A stretch of DNA of 48,703 nucleotides from Microtetraspora glauca (GTDB taxonomy: Bacteria; Actinomycetota; Actinomycetes; Streptomycetales; Streptomycetaceae). Location: assembly GCA_000721275.1 (NCBI GenBank), contig JOFO01000044.1, forward strand, positions 1 through 48,703. Direction: 5' to 3'. The notes below the pieces were generated by a model. It ran no database searches. It saw only the letters and a list, made by a program, of their open reading frames with translations, and had not been told where the DNA came from. Below, in pieces: positions 24,482-33,635 of this stretch (the stretch's first letter is position 1; every line of letters begins with the position of its first letter). Made by a program: the position numbers and the translations under genes.

Positions 24482-25398
24482 GGGGCGGGCCTCCGGGTGG
24501 AGCGGACGACGGCCGCGGCGGCGCGGGCGTAGTCGCGGACGAGGGCGCGGGTGTCGCCGGCGCGCCAGGCGAGGGCGAAGCTGCTGGGCGGCACCCCGCG
24601 GACCGGGCGGGTGACGACGCCGTCGCGGGCGATCAGGGGCGTGTTGCCGGTGGCGACGAGGCAGATCCCGAGGCCGTCGACCAGCGCCTCGTACGTCTCG
24701 TCGGCGCTGGCGATCACCCCGCCGATCACCGGCGGCCGGCCGTCCCGGCAGTCGGTGGCCAGCCAGTAGTCGCGCAGTTCGGGGCCGGTGTCGGGCAGGG
24801 CGAGGAACGGTTCGTCGAGGAGTTCGGCGAAGTCCAGGACGTCGCGGGCGGCCAGCCGGTGCCCGGCGGGCAGGGCGACGAGCCGGGGTTCGGTGGCGAC
24901 GACGTCCCAGCGGAAGCGTGCGGCGCCGGGCAGCGGCAGCCAGACGAACGCGAGGTCGCTGCCGCCGTCGGCGAGACCGGCCGTGGGGTCCTCCCAGCCG
25001 ACCTGCCGCAGCCGGAGCCGGGCCGCCGGGTGGGTCCCGGTGAAGCGGGAGCGGATCGCCGGCAGGAGGCCGTCGCGGCCGGGGCTGGTGCTCATCCCGA
25101 CGGTGAGGGTGCCGTCCGCGGCCTCCCGGGCGCGGCGCACGGCCCCGGCGGCCTCCTCCCAGGCGGCGAGCACGGTGCGGGCGTGGGGCAGCAGGGCCTC
25201 GCCGACCGGGGTGAGGGCGACGCCGTGGCGGTCGCGGTCGAAGAGCGGCGCCCCGAGCTGCCGCTCCAGCGCCCGTATCTGCTTGCTGAGCGCGGGCTGG
25301 GACACGTAGAGGCGCTCGGCGGCCCGGGTGAAGTGCAGTTCCTCGGCGACGGCGAGGAAGTACCTGAGGTCGCGGCCGTGGACATCCTTCTCGGTCAT
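24466..25398 (-). CDS. LysR family transcriptional regulator
   Basis: A 310-residue LysR protein with HTH at about 8-66 (LRYFLAVAEELHFTRAAERL, VSQPALSKQIRALERQLGAP) and a substrate-binding domain of normal length. It is divergent from an SDR oxidoreductase gene 95 bp away, the classic LysR-target layout, so regulation of that gene is likely. The ATG at 25398 has an AGGAGGCATG context, with the Shine-Dalgarno close to the start. The 3' end overlaps the kinase gene by 16 bp. The inducer is unknown. Confidence 0.93.
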   Translation of the reverse strand: MTEKDVHGRDLRYFLAVAEELHFTRAAERLYVSQPALSKQIRALERQLGAPLFDRDRHGVALTPVGEALLPHARTVLAAWEEAAGAVRRAREAADGTLTVGMSTSPGRDGLLPAIRSRFTGTHPAARLRLRQVGWEDPTAGLADGGSDLAFVWLPLPGAARFRWDVVATEPRLVALPAGHRLAARDVLDFAELLDEPFLALPDTGPELRDYWLATDCRDGRPPVIGGVIASADETYEALVDGLGICLVATGNTPLIARDGVVTRPVRGVPPSSFALAWRAGDTRALVRDYARAAAAVVRSTRRPAPQSSR

Positions 25399-25493
25399 GC
25401 CTCCTGGCTATCACGACAGATCTTGGACGCCCAACTCTCCTGCCGGGCAGGCTTGTTGTCACACGGAGGACATGACCGAGGGGAGAAGCGGCG

Positions 25494-26324
25494 ATGAGCA
25501 GGGTCTGGCTGGTCACGGGTGCCAACAGCGGTTTCGGGCGGGCGTTCACGGAGGCGGCGGTCGCCGCCGGGGACGTGGTCGTCGCCGCCGCGCGCCGCAC
25601 GGAGACCCTGGACGACCTGGTCGCCGCCCACCCGGACCAGGTCGACCCGGTCGCCCTGGACGTGACGGACGCGGCGGCGGTCGAGCGGGTCGTGGCGGGG
25701 GTCGTGGAGCGGCACGGCCGGATCGACGTCCTGGTCAACAACGCGGGCCGCACCCACGTCGGCTCGGTCGAGGAGACCTCCGACGAGGAGCTGCGCTCGC
25801 TCTTCGACGTGCACGTCTTCGGGCCGGCGGCCCTGACCCGTGCCGTCCTGCCGCACATGCGGGCCCGCCGCTCGGGGGCGATCGTGCAGCTCAGCAGCGT
25901 CGGCGGGCAGATGTCGATGGCCGGGTTCGGCGCGTACAGCGCGACGAAGTTCGCCCTGGAGGGCATGTCCGAGGCGCTGGCCGCCGAGGTCCGTCCGCTC
26001 GGCATCGACGTCCTCATCGTCGAGCCGGGCGCCTTCCGCACCAGCCTCTTCGGCAACCGCAGCCTGAGCGGCGACGGCATCGCCGACTACGCCGAGACCG
26101 TCGGCGCCACCCGCGCGTACGTCGAGACCGGCGACGGCGGCCAGGCGGGCGACCCGGCGAAGGCGGCCCGCGCGGTGCTGGCGGCCCTGGACGCCGACGA
26201 GACCCCGCTGCGGCTCGCGCTGGGCGACGACGCGATCGACACCATCCACGCCCACCTGGACCAGGTCCGCGCGGACCTGACCGCCTGGGACAAGGTCGGC
26301 CGGGACACGAAGCTGGACGCCTGA
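25494..26324 (+). CDS. Short-chain dehydrogenase/reductase (SDR)
   Basis: A 276-residue classical SDR. The cofactor motif is TGANSGFG (8-15), NNAG (80-83) follows, and the catalytic Ser-Tyr-Lys are in SSVGGQ and YSATK. The acidic or Arg residue after strand 2 (AARRTE) favours NADP(H). The substrate is unknown. ATG 25494 has GGGGAG eight bases upstream. It is controlled, by position, by the divergent LysR protein, and ends at a strong terminator shared with purA. Confidence 0.93.
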   Translation: MSRVWLVTGANSGFGRAFTEAAVAAGDVVVAAARRTETLDDLVAAHPDQVDPVALDVTDAAAVERVVAGVVERHGRIDVLVNNAGRTHVGSVEETSDEELRSLFDVHVFGPAALTRAVLPHMRARRSGAIVQLSSVGGQMSMAGFGAYSATKFALEGMSEALAAEVRPLGIDVLIVEPGAFRTSLFGNRSLSGDGIADYAETVGATRAYVETGDGGQAGDPAKAARAVLAALDADETPLRLALGDDAIDTIHAHLDQVRADLTAWDKVGRDTKLDA

Positions 26325-26335
26325 GCGAGAACGCG

Positions 26336-26389
26336 GAGGGCCCGCACCCCTGCGCCGAGGGCCCGCACCCCCGGGGGGTGCGGGCCCTC
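26336..26389. terminator. Bidirectional terminator between SDR and purA with a duplicated 5' arm
   Basis: GAGGGCCCGCACCCC at 26357-26371 pairs perfectly with GGGGTGCGGGCCCTC ending at 26389. The same 5' arm also occurs at 26336-26350, so two alternative hairpins can use one 3' arm. It lies between convergent stops at 26324 and 26405. Confidence 0.8.
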
Positions 26390-26404
26390 CGGCCGTGCGG
26401 GTCC

Positions 26405-27688
26405 TTACAGGAAGGAGTTGATCTCGATGGTCTCGGTGCGGCCGGGGCCGACGCCGATGGCGGAGATCGGGGCGCCGGACATCTCCTCCAGCGCCTTCAC
26501 GTAGTTCTGCGCGTTCTTCGGGAGGTCCGCGAAGGTCTTGGCCTTCGTGATGTCCTCCGACCAGCCGGGCAGGGTCTCGTAGATCGGCTTCGCGTGGTGG
26601 AAGTCGGTCTGCGAGTAGGGCAGCTCCTCGACGCGCTTGCCGTCGATCTCGTACGCGACGCAGACCGGGATCTGCTCCCAGCCGGTCAGCACGTCCAGCT
26701 TGGTGAGGAAGAAGTCGGTCAGGCCGTTGACGCGGGTGGCGTAGCGGGCGATGACCGCGTCGAACCAGCCGCAGCGGCGGTCGCGGCCGGTGGTGACGCC
26801 GCGCTCGCCGCCGATGCGGCGCAGCGCCTCGCCGTCCTCGTCGAACAGCTCGGTCGGGAACGGGCCGGCGCCGACGCGGGTGGTGTACGCCTTGAGGATG
26901 CCGATGACCCGGTTGATCTTCGTCGGGCCGACGCCGGCGCCGGTGCAGGCACCGCCGGCGGTCGGGTTCGAGGAGGTGACGAAGGGGTACGTGCCGTGGT
27001 CCACGTCCAGGAGGGTGCCCTGGCCGCCCTCGAAGAGGACGACCTTGCCCTCGTCGATGGCGTTGTTGAGGATCAGGGTGGTGTCGGCGACGTACGGCTT
27101 GATCTGGTCGGCGTACTGGAGCATCTCCTCGACGATCCGGCCGGACTCGATCGCGCGGCGGTTGAAGACCTTGGCGAGGAGCTGGTTCTTCTGCTCCAGG
27201 GCCGCTTCGACCTTCTGGGTGAGGATCGACTCGTCGTACAGGTCCTGGACCCGGATGCCGACGCGGTTGATCTTGTCGGCGTAGGTGGGGCCGATGCCGC
27301 GGCCGGTGGTGCCGATCTTGCGCTTGCCGAGGAACCGTTCCGTCACCTTGTCGAGGGTGACGTTGTACGGGGTGATCAGGTGCGCGTTGCCGCTGATGAG
27401 CAGCTTGGACGTGTCGACGCCGCGCTCGTTCAGCCCGCTCAGCTCGGAGAGCAGGACCGCGGGGTCGACGACGACGCCGTTGCCGATGACCGGGGTGCAC
27501 CCCGGCGAGAGGATTCCGGAGGGGAGGAGGTGGAGCGCGTACTTCTGGTCGCCGACGACGACCGTGTGGCCGGCGTTGTTGCCGCCCTGGTAACGCACCA
27601 CGTAGTCCACGGAGCCGCCGAGCAGGTCGGTGGCCTTTCCCTTGCCCTCGTCACCCCACTGAGCACCGAGCAGCACAAGTGCGGGCAC
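26405..27688 (-). CDS. purA: Adenylosuccinate synthetase
   Basis: A 427-residue PurA, normal length: makes adenylosuccinate from IMP, aspartate and GTP, the first committed step to AMP. Seen are [11 protein letters not shown] at the N-terminus with the P-loop-like [50 protein letters not shown] and [12 protein letters not shown] 27688 is chosen since [17 protein letters not shown] is the family N-terminus and AAGGGG lies nine bases upstream; an upstream ATG (27721) would add 11 odd residues. A hairpin lies in its upstream leader. Confidence 0.98.
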   Translation of the reverse strand: MPALVLLGAQWGDEGKGKATDLLGGSVDYVVRYQGGNNAGHTVVVGDQKYALHLLPSGILSPGCTPVIGNGVVVDPAVLLSELSGLNERGVDTSKLLISGNAHLITPYNVTLDKVTERFLGKRKIGTTGRGIGPTYADKINRVGIRVQDLYDESILTQKVEAALEQKNQLLAKVFNRRAIESGRIVEEMLQYADQIKPYVADTTLILNNAIDEGKVVLFEGGQGTLLDVDHGTYPFVTSSNPTAGGACTGAGVGPTKINRVIGILKAYTTRVGAGPFPTELFDEDGEALRRIGGERGVTTGRDRRCGWFDAVIARYATRVNGLTDFFLTKLDVLTGWEQIPVCVAYEIDGKRVEELPYSQTDFHHAKPIYETLPGWSEDITKAKTFADLPKNAQNYVKALEEMSGAPISAIGVGPGRTETIEINSFL

Positions 27689-27768
27689 AGGCGTACACCC
27701 CTTCCGGAGGGGGCATTCCAAGGTCAGGGGGCCTACGCCGCCTCACCGGTGTGCCCCGGAATAGACGA

Positions 27769-27796
27769 AGCCCCTGGCGCAATAGCGCAAGGGGCT
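27769..27796. promoter_or_regulatory. Near-perfect hairpin in the purA upstream region
   Basis: AGCCCCT pairs with AGGGGCT and GCGC with GCGC around an AATA loop, with one G/A mismatch. It lies 80 bp upstream of purA (minus) and 35 bp upstream of the divergent gene at 27831, so it may be an operator or a leader hairpin for one of them. It has no U-tract. Confidence 0.5.
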
Positions 27797-27830
27797 CTTG
27801 CACAAAGAGACTACCCGAGGAAGGACCGAG

Positions 27831-28670
27831 GTGTCGGATCACGACCAGCTGCTGGTCATCGTCGACCCGGTCGCCCGCCGAAGTGACGGCGAGTCCGTAC
27901 GGATCGCGAAGGATGTCCTGTCCGCGGGCGCGGAAGCGAAGATCTGCCTGCCGGACTCCCCCGAGGAATTCTCCCGTGCCCTGTCCCGGCGCGGCTCCCG
28001 CCGCCCCGTCGTGCTCGGCGACGACCGGGCGCTGCTGCGCGCGGTGGCCCTGCTGCACCGGGACCGGGCGCCGCTCGCGCTGGTCCCGATCGGTCCGCCG
28101 GACGCGCTGGAGGTCGCGTACGGGCTCGGCGTGCCGCGCTCGGCGGTGACGGCGGCCCGGACGGTGCTGGACGGTGCGGTGCGGAGCCTGGACCTGCTGG
28201 TGGACGACAGCGACGGGGTGGTGCTGGGCGATCTGCGGCTGCCCGCGCTGCCCGCGCCCGCCGCCGGCAGCGCGCCGTCCGTCTGGGGGACCTGCCGGTC
28301 GCTGGTCCGCACCCTGGTCCGGCCGGCCGTGCCGCCGGTGCCGTCGGTGCCGGTGCACCGGCTGCGGGTGGAGGCGGACGGGGTGCTGCTCGCGGACGTG
28401 GACGCGCCGGTGCGGGCGGTGACGGCCCGCCCGGCGAACGGCGGCGGCGGTGCGGCGGAGGTGAGCGTGCTCCCGGCGGGGCCGGCCGGTGCGCCGCGCC
28501 GGGTGGTCGCGGGCACCCTGACGGTGTCCGGCCCGGACTTCCGCTACCGCGCCGACGGGCGGGTGACGGGCCCGGTGCGGCGCCGCACCTGGACGGTCCG
28601 CGCGGCCGGCTGGGGCCTGACGCTGCCGCGCGAGCCGGTGCCGGCGGTGGAGGCCCGGCCTCAGTCCTGA
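27831..28670 (+). CDS. Degenerate diacylglycerol kinase-like protein
   Basis: A 279-residue soluble protein with the fold pattern of the DAGK catalytic family (LLVIVDPVARR start, two-domain layout, C-terminal RVEADG-VLLADV strands). The nucleotide-binding GGDGT motif is replaced by LGDDRA (about 62-67), and the usual PxGTxND stretch reads PIGPPDAL. It is therefore probably not an active lipid kinase; a regulatory or structural role is inference. GTG 27831 has GGAAGGA six bases upstream. It overlaps the convergent MarR gene by 10 bp. Confidence 0.75.
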   Translation: MSDHDQLLVIVDPVARRSDGESVRIAKDVLSAGAEAKICLPDSPEEFSRALSRRGSRRPVVLGDDRALLRAVALLHRDRAPLALVPIGPPDALEVAYGLGVPRSAVTAARTVLDGAVRSLDLLVDDSDGVVLGDLRLPALPAPAAGSAPSVWGTCRSLVRTLVRPAVPPVPSVPVHRLRVEADGVLLADVDAPVRAVTARPANGGGGAAEVSVLPAGPAGAPRRVVAGTLTVSGPDFRYRADGRVTGPVRRRTWTVRAAGWGLTLPREPVPAVEARPQS

Positions 28671-29170
28671 GCGGCCCGCTCGGCCCGGCGGGCCTTCCAG
28701 CGGTCAGTCATGGAGGCCAGCTCCTCCCGGAGGAAGGCGAAGAAGTCGGCGGACTCGGCCGCGCGGGCGCCGGCGGTGCTGCCGGGGCCGAGGGTGGCGG
28801 CGCCGTCGCGGAGGACCTTCTCCCAGCGGACCAGGATCTGGTCGCGGCGGGTGAAGGTCTCGTACCAGACCTCGTCGTGGAGGACGTACCGCTCGCGCCG
28901 GGTGCCGGGTTCGCGCTCGCGGGCGACCATGCCGACGTGGGTGAGGTAGCGGACGGCGCCGGAGACGGCGGCGGGGCTGATCCTGAGCTGGTCGGCGAGT
29001 TCCGCCGAGGTCAGCGAGGCCGTCTCGGAGGCGAGGAGCGCGGCGAAGACCCGGGAGGCCATGCGCTGCATGCCCGCCTCGGTCATCTCGGCGGCGAAGC
29101 GCTCCACGAACCGGGACACGGCCTCCTGATCGCCTCCCTGACCGTTTCCTTGGTCGCTGCTGCTGGTCAT
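28661..29170 (-). CDS. MarR/GbsR-like transcriptional regulator
   Basis: A 169-residue winged-helix regulator: GMQRMASRVFAALLASETASLTSAELADQL then ISPAAVSGAVRYLTHVGMVARE and a wing with EPGTRRERYVLHDE. Length and order fit MarR, nearer the GbsR/YvaV group. It is divergent from a two-gene ABC exporter, with a perfect palindrome in the gap covering both promoters, so it very likely represses the exporter and itself. Ligand unknown, probably the exported compound. The Shine-Dalgarno (GGGAG) is about 12 bases before the ATG. Confidence 0.9.
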   Translation of the reverse strand: MTSSSDQGNGQGGDQEAVSRFVERFAAEMTEAGMQRMASRVFAALLASETASLTSAELADQLRISPAAVSGAVRYLTHVGMVAREREPGTRRERYVLHDEVWYETFTRRDQILVRWEKVLRDGAATLGPGSTAGARAAESADFFAFLREELASMTDRWKARRAERAAQD

Positions 29171-29226
29171 GGCGTCATCGTCTCCCTCGTTCGCCCCTCG
29201 CCTCCGACTTTATACGGATCCTTAAC

Positions 29227-29242
29227 TTCACAAGTTTGTGAA
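29227..29242. promoter_or_regulatory. Perfect operator palindrome between MarR and ABC exporter genes
   Basis: TTCACAAGTTTGTGAA: two perfect 7-bp arms (TTCACAA/TTGTGAA) around GT, in the AT-richest part of the window. It lies just upstream of the exporter -10-like TACGTT (29250-29255), which is seven bases from the ATG, and overlaps the presumed -35 of the MarR gene, whose TATAAA is nearby on the other strand. Confidence 0.75.
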
Positions 29243-29262
29243 AGAAGCGTACGTTCCGAAGC

Positions 29263-30180
29263 ATGACGAACGCCCTCAGCGTCACCGGACTCCACAAGTC
29301 GTTCGGCCGCACCCACGCCCTCGACGGACTCGACCTCACCGTCGCCACCGGCGAGGTCCACGGCTTCCTCGGCCCCAACGGCGCCGGCAAGTCCACCGCG
29401 CTCCGCGTCCTCCTCGGACTGCTGCGCGCCGACTCCGGCACCGTCCGGCTGCTCGGCGGCGACCCGTGGACCGACGCCGTCGCCCTGCACCGGCGCCTCG
29501 CGTACGTCCCCGGCGACGTCACCCTCTGGCGCAACCTCTCCGGCGGCGAGGTGATCGACCTGTACGGGCGGCTGCGCGGCGGCGGCCTCGACCCGGCCCG
29601 CCGCGCGGAGCTCGTCGAGCGCTTCGAGCTCGACCCCACCAAGAAGGGCCGCACCTACTCCAAGGGCAACCGGCAGAAGGTCGCCCTCGTCGCCGCCTTC
29701 GCCTCCGACGCCGAACTCCTCCTCCTCGACGAGCCCACCAGCGGCCTCGACCCGCTGATGGAGGAGGTCTTCCAGGACTGCGTCCGCGAGGCCCGCGACC
29801 GGGGCCGCACCGTGCTGCTCTCCAGCCACATCCTCAGCGAGGTCGAGACCCTCTGCGACCGCGTCTCCATCGTCCGCAGGGGCCGCACCGTCGAGTCCGG
29901 CTCGCTCGCCGAGCTGCGTCACCTCACCCGCACCAGCGTCACCGCCGAACTCGCCGCCGTCCCCGCCGGCCTGGACCGTCTCGCGGGCGTGCACGACCTG
30001 CGCGCCGAGGGCCGCAGGGTCCGCCTCCAGGTCGACACCGACAAGCTCGACCCGGTCCTCGCCGCCCTGCTCGCCGCCGGCGTCCGCTCCCTCACCAGCA
30101 CCCCGCCCACGCTGGAGGAGCTGTTCCTCCGCCACTACTCCGACGACGCCGCCGGCGCGGACGCGGAGGCGGCCTCGTGA
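29263..30180 (+). CDS. ABC exporter ATP-binding protein
   Basis: A 305-residue ATPase of the drug-exporter (DrrA/CcmA) type: Walker [10 protein letters not shown] (37-45), Walker [15 protein letters not shown]-loop SSHILSEVE; the signature reads [11 protein letters not shown] in place of LSGGQ, as in many of this group. A C-terminal extension of about 90 residues follows. It pairs with the permease gene, with GTGA stop/start overlap, so one complex is expected. The transcript looks leaderless (TACGTT seven bases before ATG). The divergent MarR protein is the likely regulator. Confidence 0.95.
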   Translation: MTNALSVTGLHKSFGRTHALDGLDLTVATGEVHGFLGPNGAGKSTALRVLLGLLRADSGTVRLLGGDPWTDAVALHRRLAYVPGDVTLWRNLSGGEVIDLYGRLRGGGLDPARRAELVERFELDPTKKGRTYSKGNRQKVALVAAFASDAELLLLDEPTSGLDPLMEEVFQDCVREARDRGRTVLLSSHILSEVETLCDRVSIVRRGRTVESGSLAELRHLTRTSVTAELAAVPAGLDRLAGVHDLRAEGRRVRLQVDTDKLDPVLAALLAAGVRSLTSTPPTLEELFLRHYSDDAAGADAEAAS

Positions 30181-31745
30181 CCGCGCTCGCCGGCACCGGC
30201 ACCCTCACCCGGCTCGCGCTCCGCCGCGACCGCCTGGCCCTCCCCCTGTGGGCCCTGGTCGCCGGCGGCCTCGTCGCCATCGGCCCCGGCTCCCTCGGCG
30301 GGCTGTACGACACGGCCGCCGCCCGCGCCGAACTCGCCGCCTCCATGACAGCCAACGGCTCGATGCGCTCCCTCTACGGGCCGGTCTTCGCCGACTCGCT
30401 CGGCGGGCTCGTCGCCTGGCGCTTCGGCACCTTCGCCGCCGTCCTCGCCGCCGTCGCCTCGCTGGTCACCGTCGTCCGGCACACCCGAGAGGAGGAGGAG
30501 ACGGGCCGCCAGGAACTGCTCTCGGCCGGCGCGGTCGGCCGCCGCGCGCCGCTCACCGCCGCGCTGCTCGCCGCGCTCGCCCTCAACGCCGCCGCCGCGC
30601 TCCTCGTCGTCGCCGGACTGGCCGGGCAGGGCCTCGCCGGGGCGGTCGCGCTCGGTCTCGCCGTCGGCGGCACCGGCATGGTCTTCGCGACCGCCGCCGC
30701 GCTCGCCGCGCAGCTCACCGAGAGCGCCCGGCTCGCCAAGGGCCTCGCCGGCGGCGCCCTCGGCCTGGCGTTCGCGCTCCGTGCGGCGGGCGACTCCGGT
30801 GACGCCTCCGGGGACTCCGTCCTCACCTGGCTCTCCCCGCTCGGCTGGGCCGAGAACATCCGCGCCTACGGCGGCGAACGCTGGTGGGTCCCGCTGCTGG
30901 TCGCCGCCGTGGTGCTGGCCCAGACGGCCCTCGCGTACGGGCTCGCCGCCCGCCGGGACGTCGGCGCCTCCTTCCTCGCCACCCGGCCCGGCCCCGCGAC
31001 CGGCCAGCTCGGCTCCGCCGGGGCGCTGGCCCTGCGGCTCCAGCGCGGCGCGCTGCTCGGCTGGGGGCTCGGCTTCCTCCTCGGCGGGCTCGTCTTCGGC
31101 GGCATGGCCGAGGGGGCGGCGGAGCTGGTCGGCGACAACGAGAGGACGCGCGAGATCTTCGCGCGGATGGGCGGGCAGACCGCGCTCACCGACGCCTTCC
31201 TCGCCACGATGGTCTCGCTGCTGGGGATGCTCGCCGGGCTGTACGCGGTCGGCGCGGTGCTGCGGGCCCACACCGAGGAGACCTCCGGGCGCGCCGAACC
31301 GCTCCTCGCGGGCTCCCTGGGGCGGCTGCGCTGGGCGGCCGGCCACCTCGTGCCCGCCTTCACGGGCCCCGCGCTGGTCCTCGCCCTGGGCGGCCTCGGC
31401 CTGGGCCTGTCGTACGGGCGGGACCTCGGCCCGCTGCTGGGCGCCGCGCTCGCCCAGCTCCCGGCCGTCTGGACGCTCGCCGCGGTGGCGGTCCTGCTGT
31501 GGGGCGCCGTGCCCGCGGCAGCGGGGGCCGGCTGGGGCGCGGCGGGGCTGTGCCTGGCGCTCGGCTGGGTGGGCCCGGCGCTGGACCTGCCCCGGGCGGT
31601 CCTGGACGTGTCCCCGTACGCACACCTGCCGAAGCTGCCGGGCGGCGATCCCGCGTGGCTGCCGCCGCTCCTGCTGACGGGCCTGGCGGCGGTGCTGACG
31701 GCGGCCGGGCTGGTGGCGCTGCGCCGGCGCGACCTCCGGGTCTGA
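30177..31745 (+). CDS. ABC exporter permease (ABC-2/antibiotic export type)
   Basis: A 522-residue membrane protein with about 12 hydrophobic helices in two related halves, as in fused polyketide/antibiotic exporter permeases: the repeated halves begin [20 protein letters not shown] and [19 protein letters not shown], and each has an RTxEETGR/S-type motif ([19 protein letters not shown] and [19 protein letters not shown]). Exported substrate unknown. GTG 30177 overlaps the ATPase stop codon. It ends five bases from the convergent P450 gene. Confidence 0.92.
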   Translation: MTALAGTGTLTRLALRRDRLALPLWALVAGGLVAIGPGSLGGLYDTAAARAELAASMTANGSMRSLYGPVFADSLGGLVAWRFGTFAAVLAAVASLVTVVRHTREEEETGRQELLSAGAVGRRAPLTAALLAALALNAAAALLVVAGLAGQGLAGAVALGLAVGGTGMVFATAAALAAQLTESARLAKGLAGGALGLAFALRAAGDSGDASGDSVLTWLSPLGWAENIRAYGGERWWVPLLVAAVVLAQTALAYGLAARRDVGASFLATRPGPATGQLGSAGALALRLQRGALLGWGLGFLLGGLVFGGMAEGAAELVGDNERTREIFARMGGQTALTDAFLATMVSLLGMLAGLYAVGAVLRAHTEETSGRAEPLLAGSLGRLRWAAGHLVPAFTGPALVLALGGLGLGLSYGRDLGPLLGAALAQLPAVWTLAAVAVLLWGAVPAAAGAGWGAAGLCLALGWVGPALDLPRAVLDVSPYAHLPKLPGGDPAWLPPLLLTGLAAVLTAAGLVALRRRDLRV

Positions 31746-31750
31746 CCGGC

Positions 31751-32962
31751 TCAGACCTCCACGAGCAGCGCCTCGAAGCCGCGGATCACGTAGCCGGGTC
31801 TCCGGACGGGGTCCGCGGCGAGCCGCAGACCCGGCGCCTGCCGCAGCAACTCGGCCAGGATCGCGCCGAGTTCGAGGCGGGCCAGCGGGGCGCCGAGGCA
31901 GTAGTGGACGCCGGCGCCGAAGCTGAGGTGGGGGTTGGGGGCGCGGGTGAGGTCGAGGGCGTCGGCGGTGGGGCCGAAGGCGGCCGGGTCGCGGTTGGCG
32001 GAGCCGAAGAGGAGCGCGACCTCCGCGCCGCGCGGGATGACGGTCCCGCCGAGCTCGATGTCGTCGAGGACCCAGCGCTCGAACATCTGGAGCGGTGTGT
32101 CGTGGCGGAGCAGTTCATCCACAGCTGTGGACAACTTTTCGGGATCCGGGAACGGGGCCCACTTCCCGTGCCGCAGCAGCGTCCACACCCCGCCGGTCGC
32201 GGTGTTCACCGTCGCCTCGTGGCCGGCGTTCAGCAGCAGCACACAGGTGGAGATCATCTCCTGCTCGGTCAGCTCCCCGACCCCGATCAGCGCCGAGATC
32301 AGGTCGTCGCCCGGGTCCGACCGGCGGCGCGCGATCAGCTCCCGCAGGTAGTCCGAGAACTCCACGGACGCGCGGACCGCCCGCCGGGCCGTCTCCTCCG
32401 ACGGGTTCGGCTCGAACATCCCGCAGATCGCCGCCGACCACGGCCGCAGCATCGCCCGCTCCTCGTCCTCCTCCGGGACGCCGAGCATCGCGGCGATCAC
32501 CACGACCGGCAGGGGTTCGGCGACCGCCGCCTGGAGGTCGCCGCCGCCCGCCGCGACCAGCTCCCCGACCAGGCCGGCGGCCAGCTCCCGTACCGTCGGG
32601 GCCAGCCGCTCCACCGTCCGCGGGGTGAACGCCTTCGACACCAGCCGCCGGATCCGGGTGTGGTCGGCGCCCTCCAGGTCGAGCAGCCCGTGGTCGTTGA
32701 GGGTGTGGAAGGGCTCGTGCCGCGGGTCGGGCGCCGGCCGGCCGAACTCCTCGTGGCCGAAGCGGTGGGTGTACGCGCGCCCCAGCCGCCGGTCCCGCAG
32801 CAGCGCCGACACGTCGGCGTGGTGCGGGACCAGCCACTGGCGGGTCGGCCCGTACCAGTGCGCCCGGCCGCCCTCCCGCAGCGCGGCGTACGCGGGGTAC
32901 GGGTCGGCGACGAACTCCGGGGACCAGGGGTCGAAGGCGGCGACGGCGTCCATGGCGTCCAT
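31751..32962 (-). CDS. Cytochrome P450
   Basis: A 403-residue soluble bacterial P450. The haem loop is FGAGVHYCLGAPLARLE with Cys355; the I-helix is LLLNAGHEATVN, with Asn before AGHEAT, and the ExxR motif is ELLR. The type fits CYP105/107-like actinobacterial enzymes, which oxidise varied metabolites; substrate unknown and no ferredoxin is adjacent. It lies 10 bp after the response regulator stop, so cotranscription with the two-component genes is possible, but TAGCGT seven bases before the ATG also offers a separate leaderless promoter. Confidence 0.95.
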   Translation of the reverse strand: MDAMDAVAAFDPWSPEFVADPYPAYAALREGGRAHWYGPTRQWLVPHHADVSALLRDRRLGRAYTHRFGHEEFGRPAPDPRHEPFHTLNDHGLLDLEGADHTRIRRLVSKAFTPRTVERLAPTVRELAAGLVGELVAAGGGDLQAAVAEPLPVVVIAAMLGVPEEDEERAMLRPWSAAICGMFEPNPSEETARRAVRASVEFSDYLRELIARRRSDPGDDLISALIGVGELTEQEMISTCVLLLNAGHEATVNTATGGVWTLLRHGKWAPFPDPEKLSTAVDELLRHDTPLQMFERWVLDDIELGGTVIPRGAEVALLFGSANRDPAAFGPTADALDLTRAPNPHLSFGAGVHYCLGAPLARLELGAILAELLRQAPGLRLAADPVRRPGYVIRGFEALLVEV

Positions 32963-32972
32963 GCCCGGGACG

Positions 32973-33635
32973 CTACCGCCCGACCTGCACCAGCCGCGCC
33001 TCGTACGCGAAGACCGCCGCCTGCGTCCGGTCGCGCAGGCCCAGCTTCACCAGGATCCGGCTGACGTGCGTCTTGATCGTCGACTCGGCGACGACGAGGT
33101 GCGCGGCGATCTCCTGGTTGGACAGGCCCTGCGCGATGAGCACCAGGACCTCCGTCTCCCGCTCGGTGAGTTCGCCGATCTGCGCGACGGCGGGCGCCTT
33201 CGGCGCGGTGTCGGCGGCCCGCGCGAACTCGGTGATGAGCCGCTTCGTCACGGTCGGCGCGAGCAGCGCCTCGCCGGCCGCGACGACCCGGACGCCCTCG
33301 GCGAGCTGCCGCGCGGAGGCGTCCTTGAGCAGGAAGCCGGACGCGCCGGCGCGCAGCGCCTGGTACACGTACTCGTCGAGGTCGAAGGTGGTCAGCACGA
33401 GCACCTTGGCGTCCGCGTCGGCGGCGACGATCTCCCGGGTGGCGTCGATGCCGTTCAGCTCCGGCATCCGAATGTCCATGAGGACGACGTCCGGACGGAG
33501 GGCCGCGACCTGCGCGACCGCCTCCCGGCCGTTGACGGCCTCGCCGACGACCTCGATGTCGGGCATCGCGCCGAGCAGCACGGAGAAGCCCTCGCGGACC
33601 ATGGCCTGGTCGTCGACGATCAGCACCCGGATCAC
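32973..33635 (-). CDS. NarL/LuxR-type response regulator
   Basis: A 220-residue response regulator: receiver domain with acidic pair in VDD (8-9), phospho-acceptor Asp54 in VVLMDIRMPELNG, Thr in VLVLTTFD and Lys in FLLKDAS; C-terminal LuxR HTH (about 150-215) with LTERETEVLVLIAQGLSNQE and STIKTHVSRIL. GTG 33635 overlaps the sensor kinase stop by four bases, so the pair is translationally coupled. The regulon is not evident; the P450 just downstream is a candidate. Confidence 0.97.
   Translation of the reverse strand: MIRVLIVDDQAMVREGFSVLLGAMPDIEVVGEAVNGREAVAQVAALRPDVVLMDIRMPELNGIDATREIVAADADAKVLVLTTFDLDEYVYQALRAGASGFLLKDASARQLAEGVRVVAAGEALLAPTVTKRLITEFARAADTAPKAPAVAQIGELTERETEVLVLIAQGLSNQEIAAHLVVAESTIKTHVSRILVKLGLRDRTQAAVFAYEARLVQVGR

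Noticed and set aside
22070..26080. A 1336-codon minus-strand open frame.
   Set aside because: It is antisense to the receptor, kinase and SDR genes and collinear with none; low-complexity Arg/Gly/Pro composition is typical of shadow frames in high-GC DNA.
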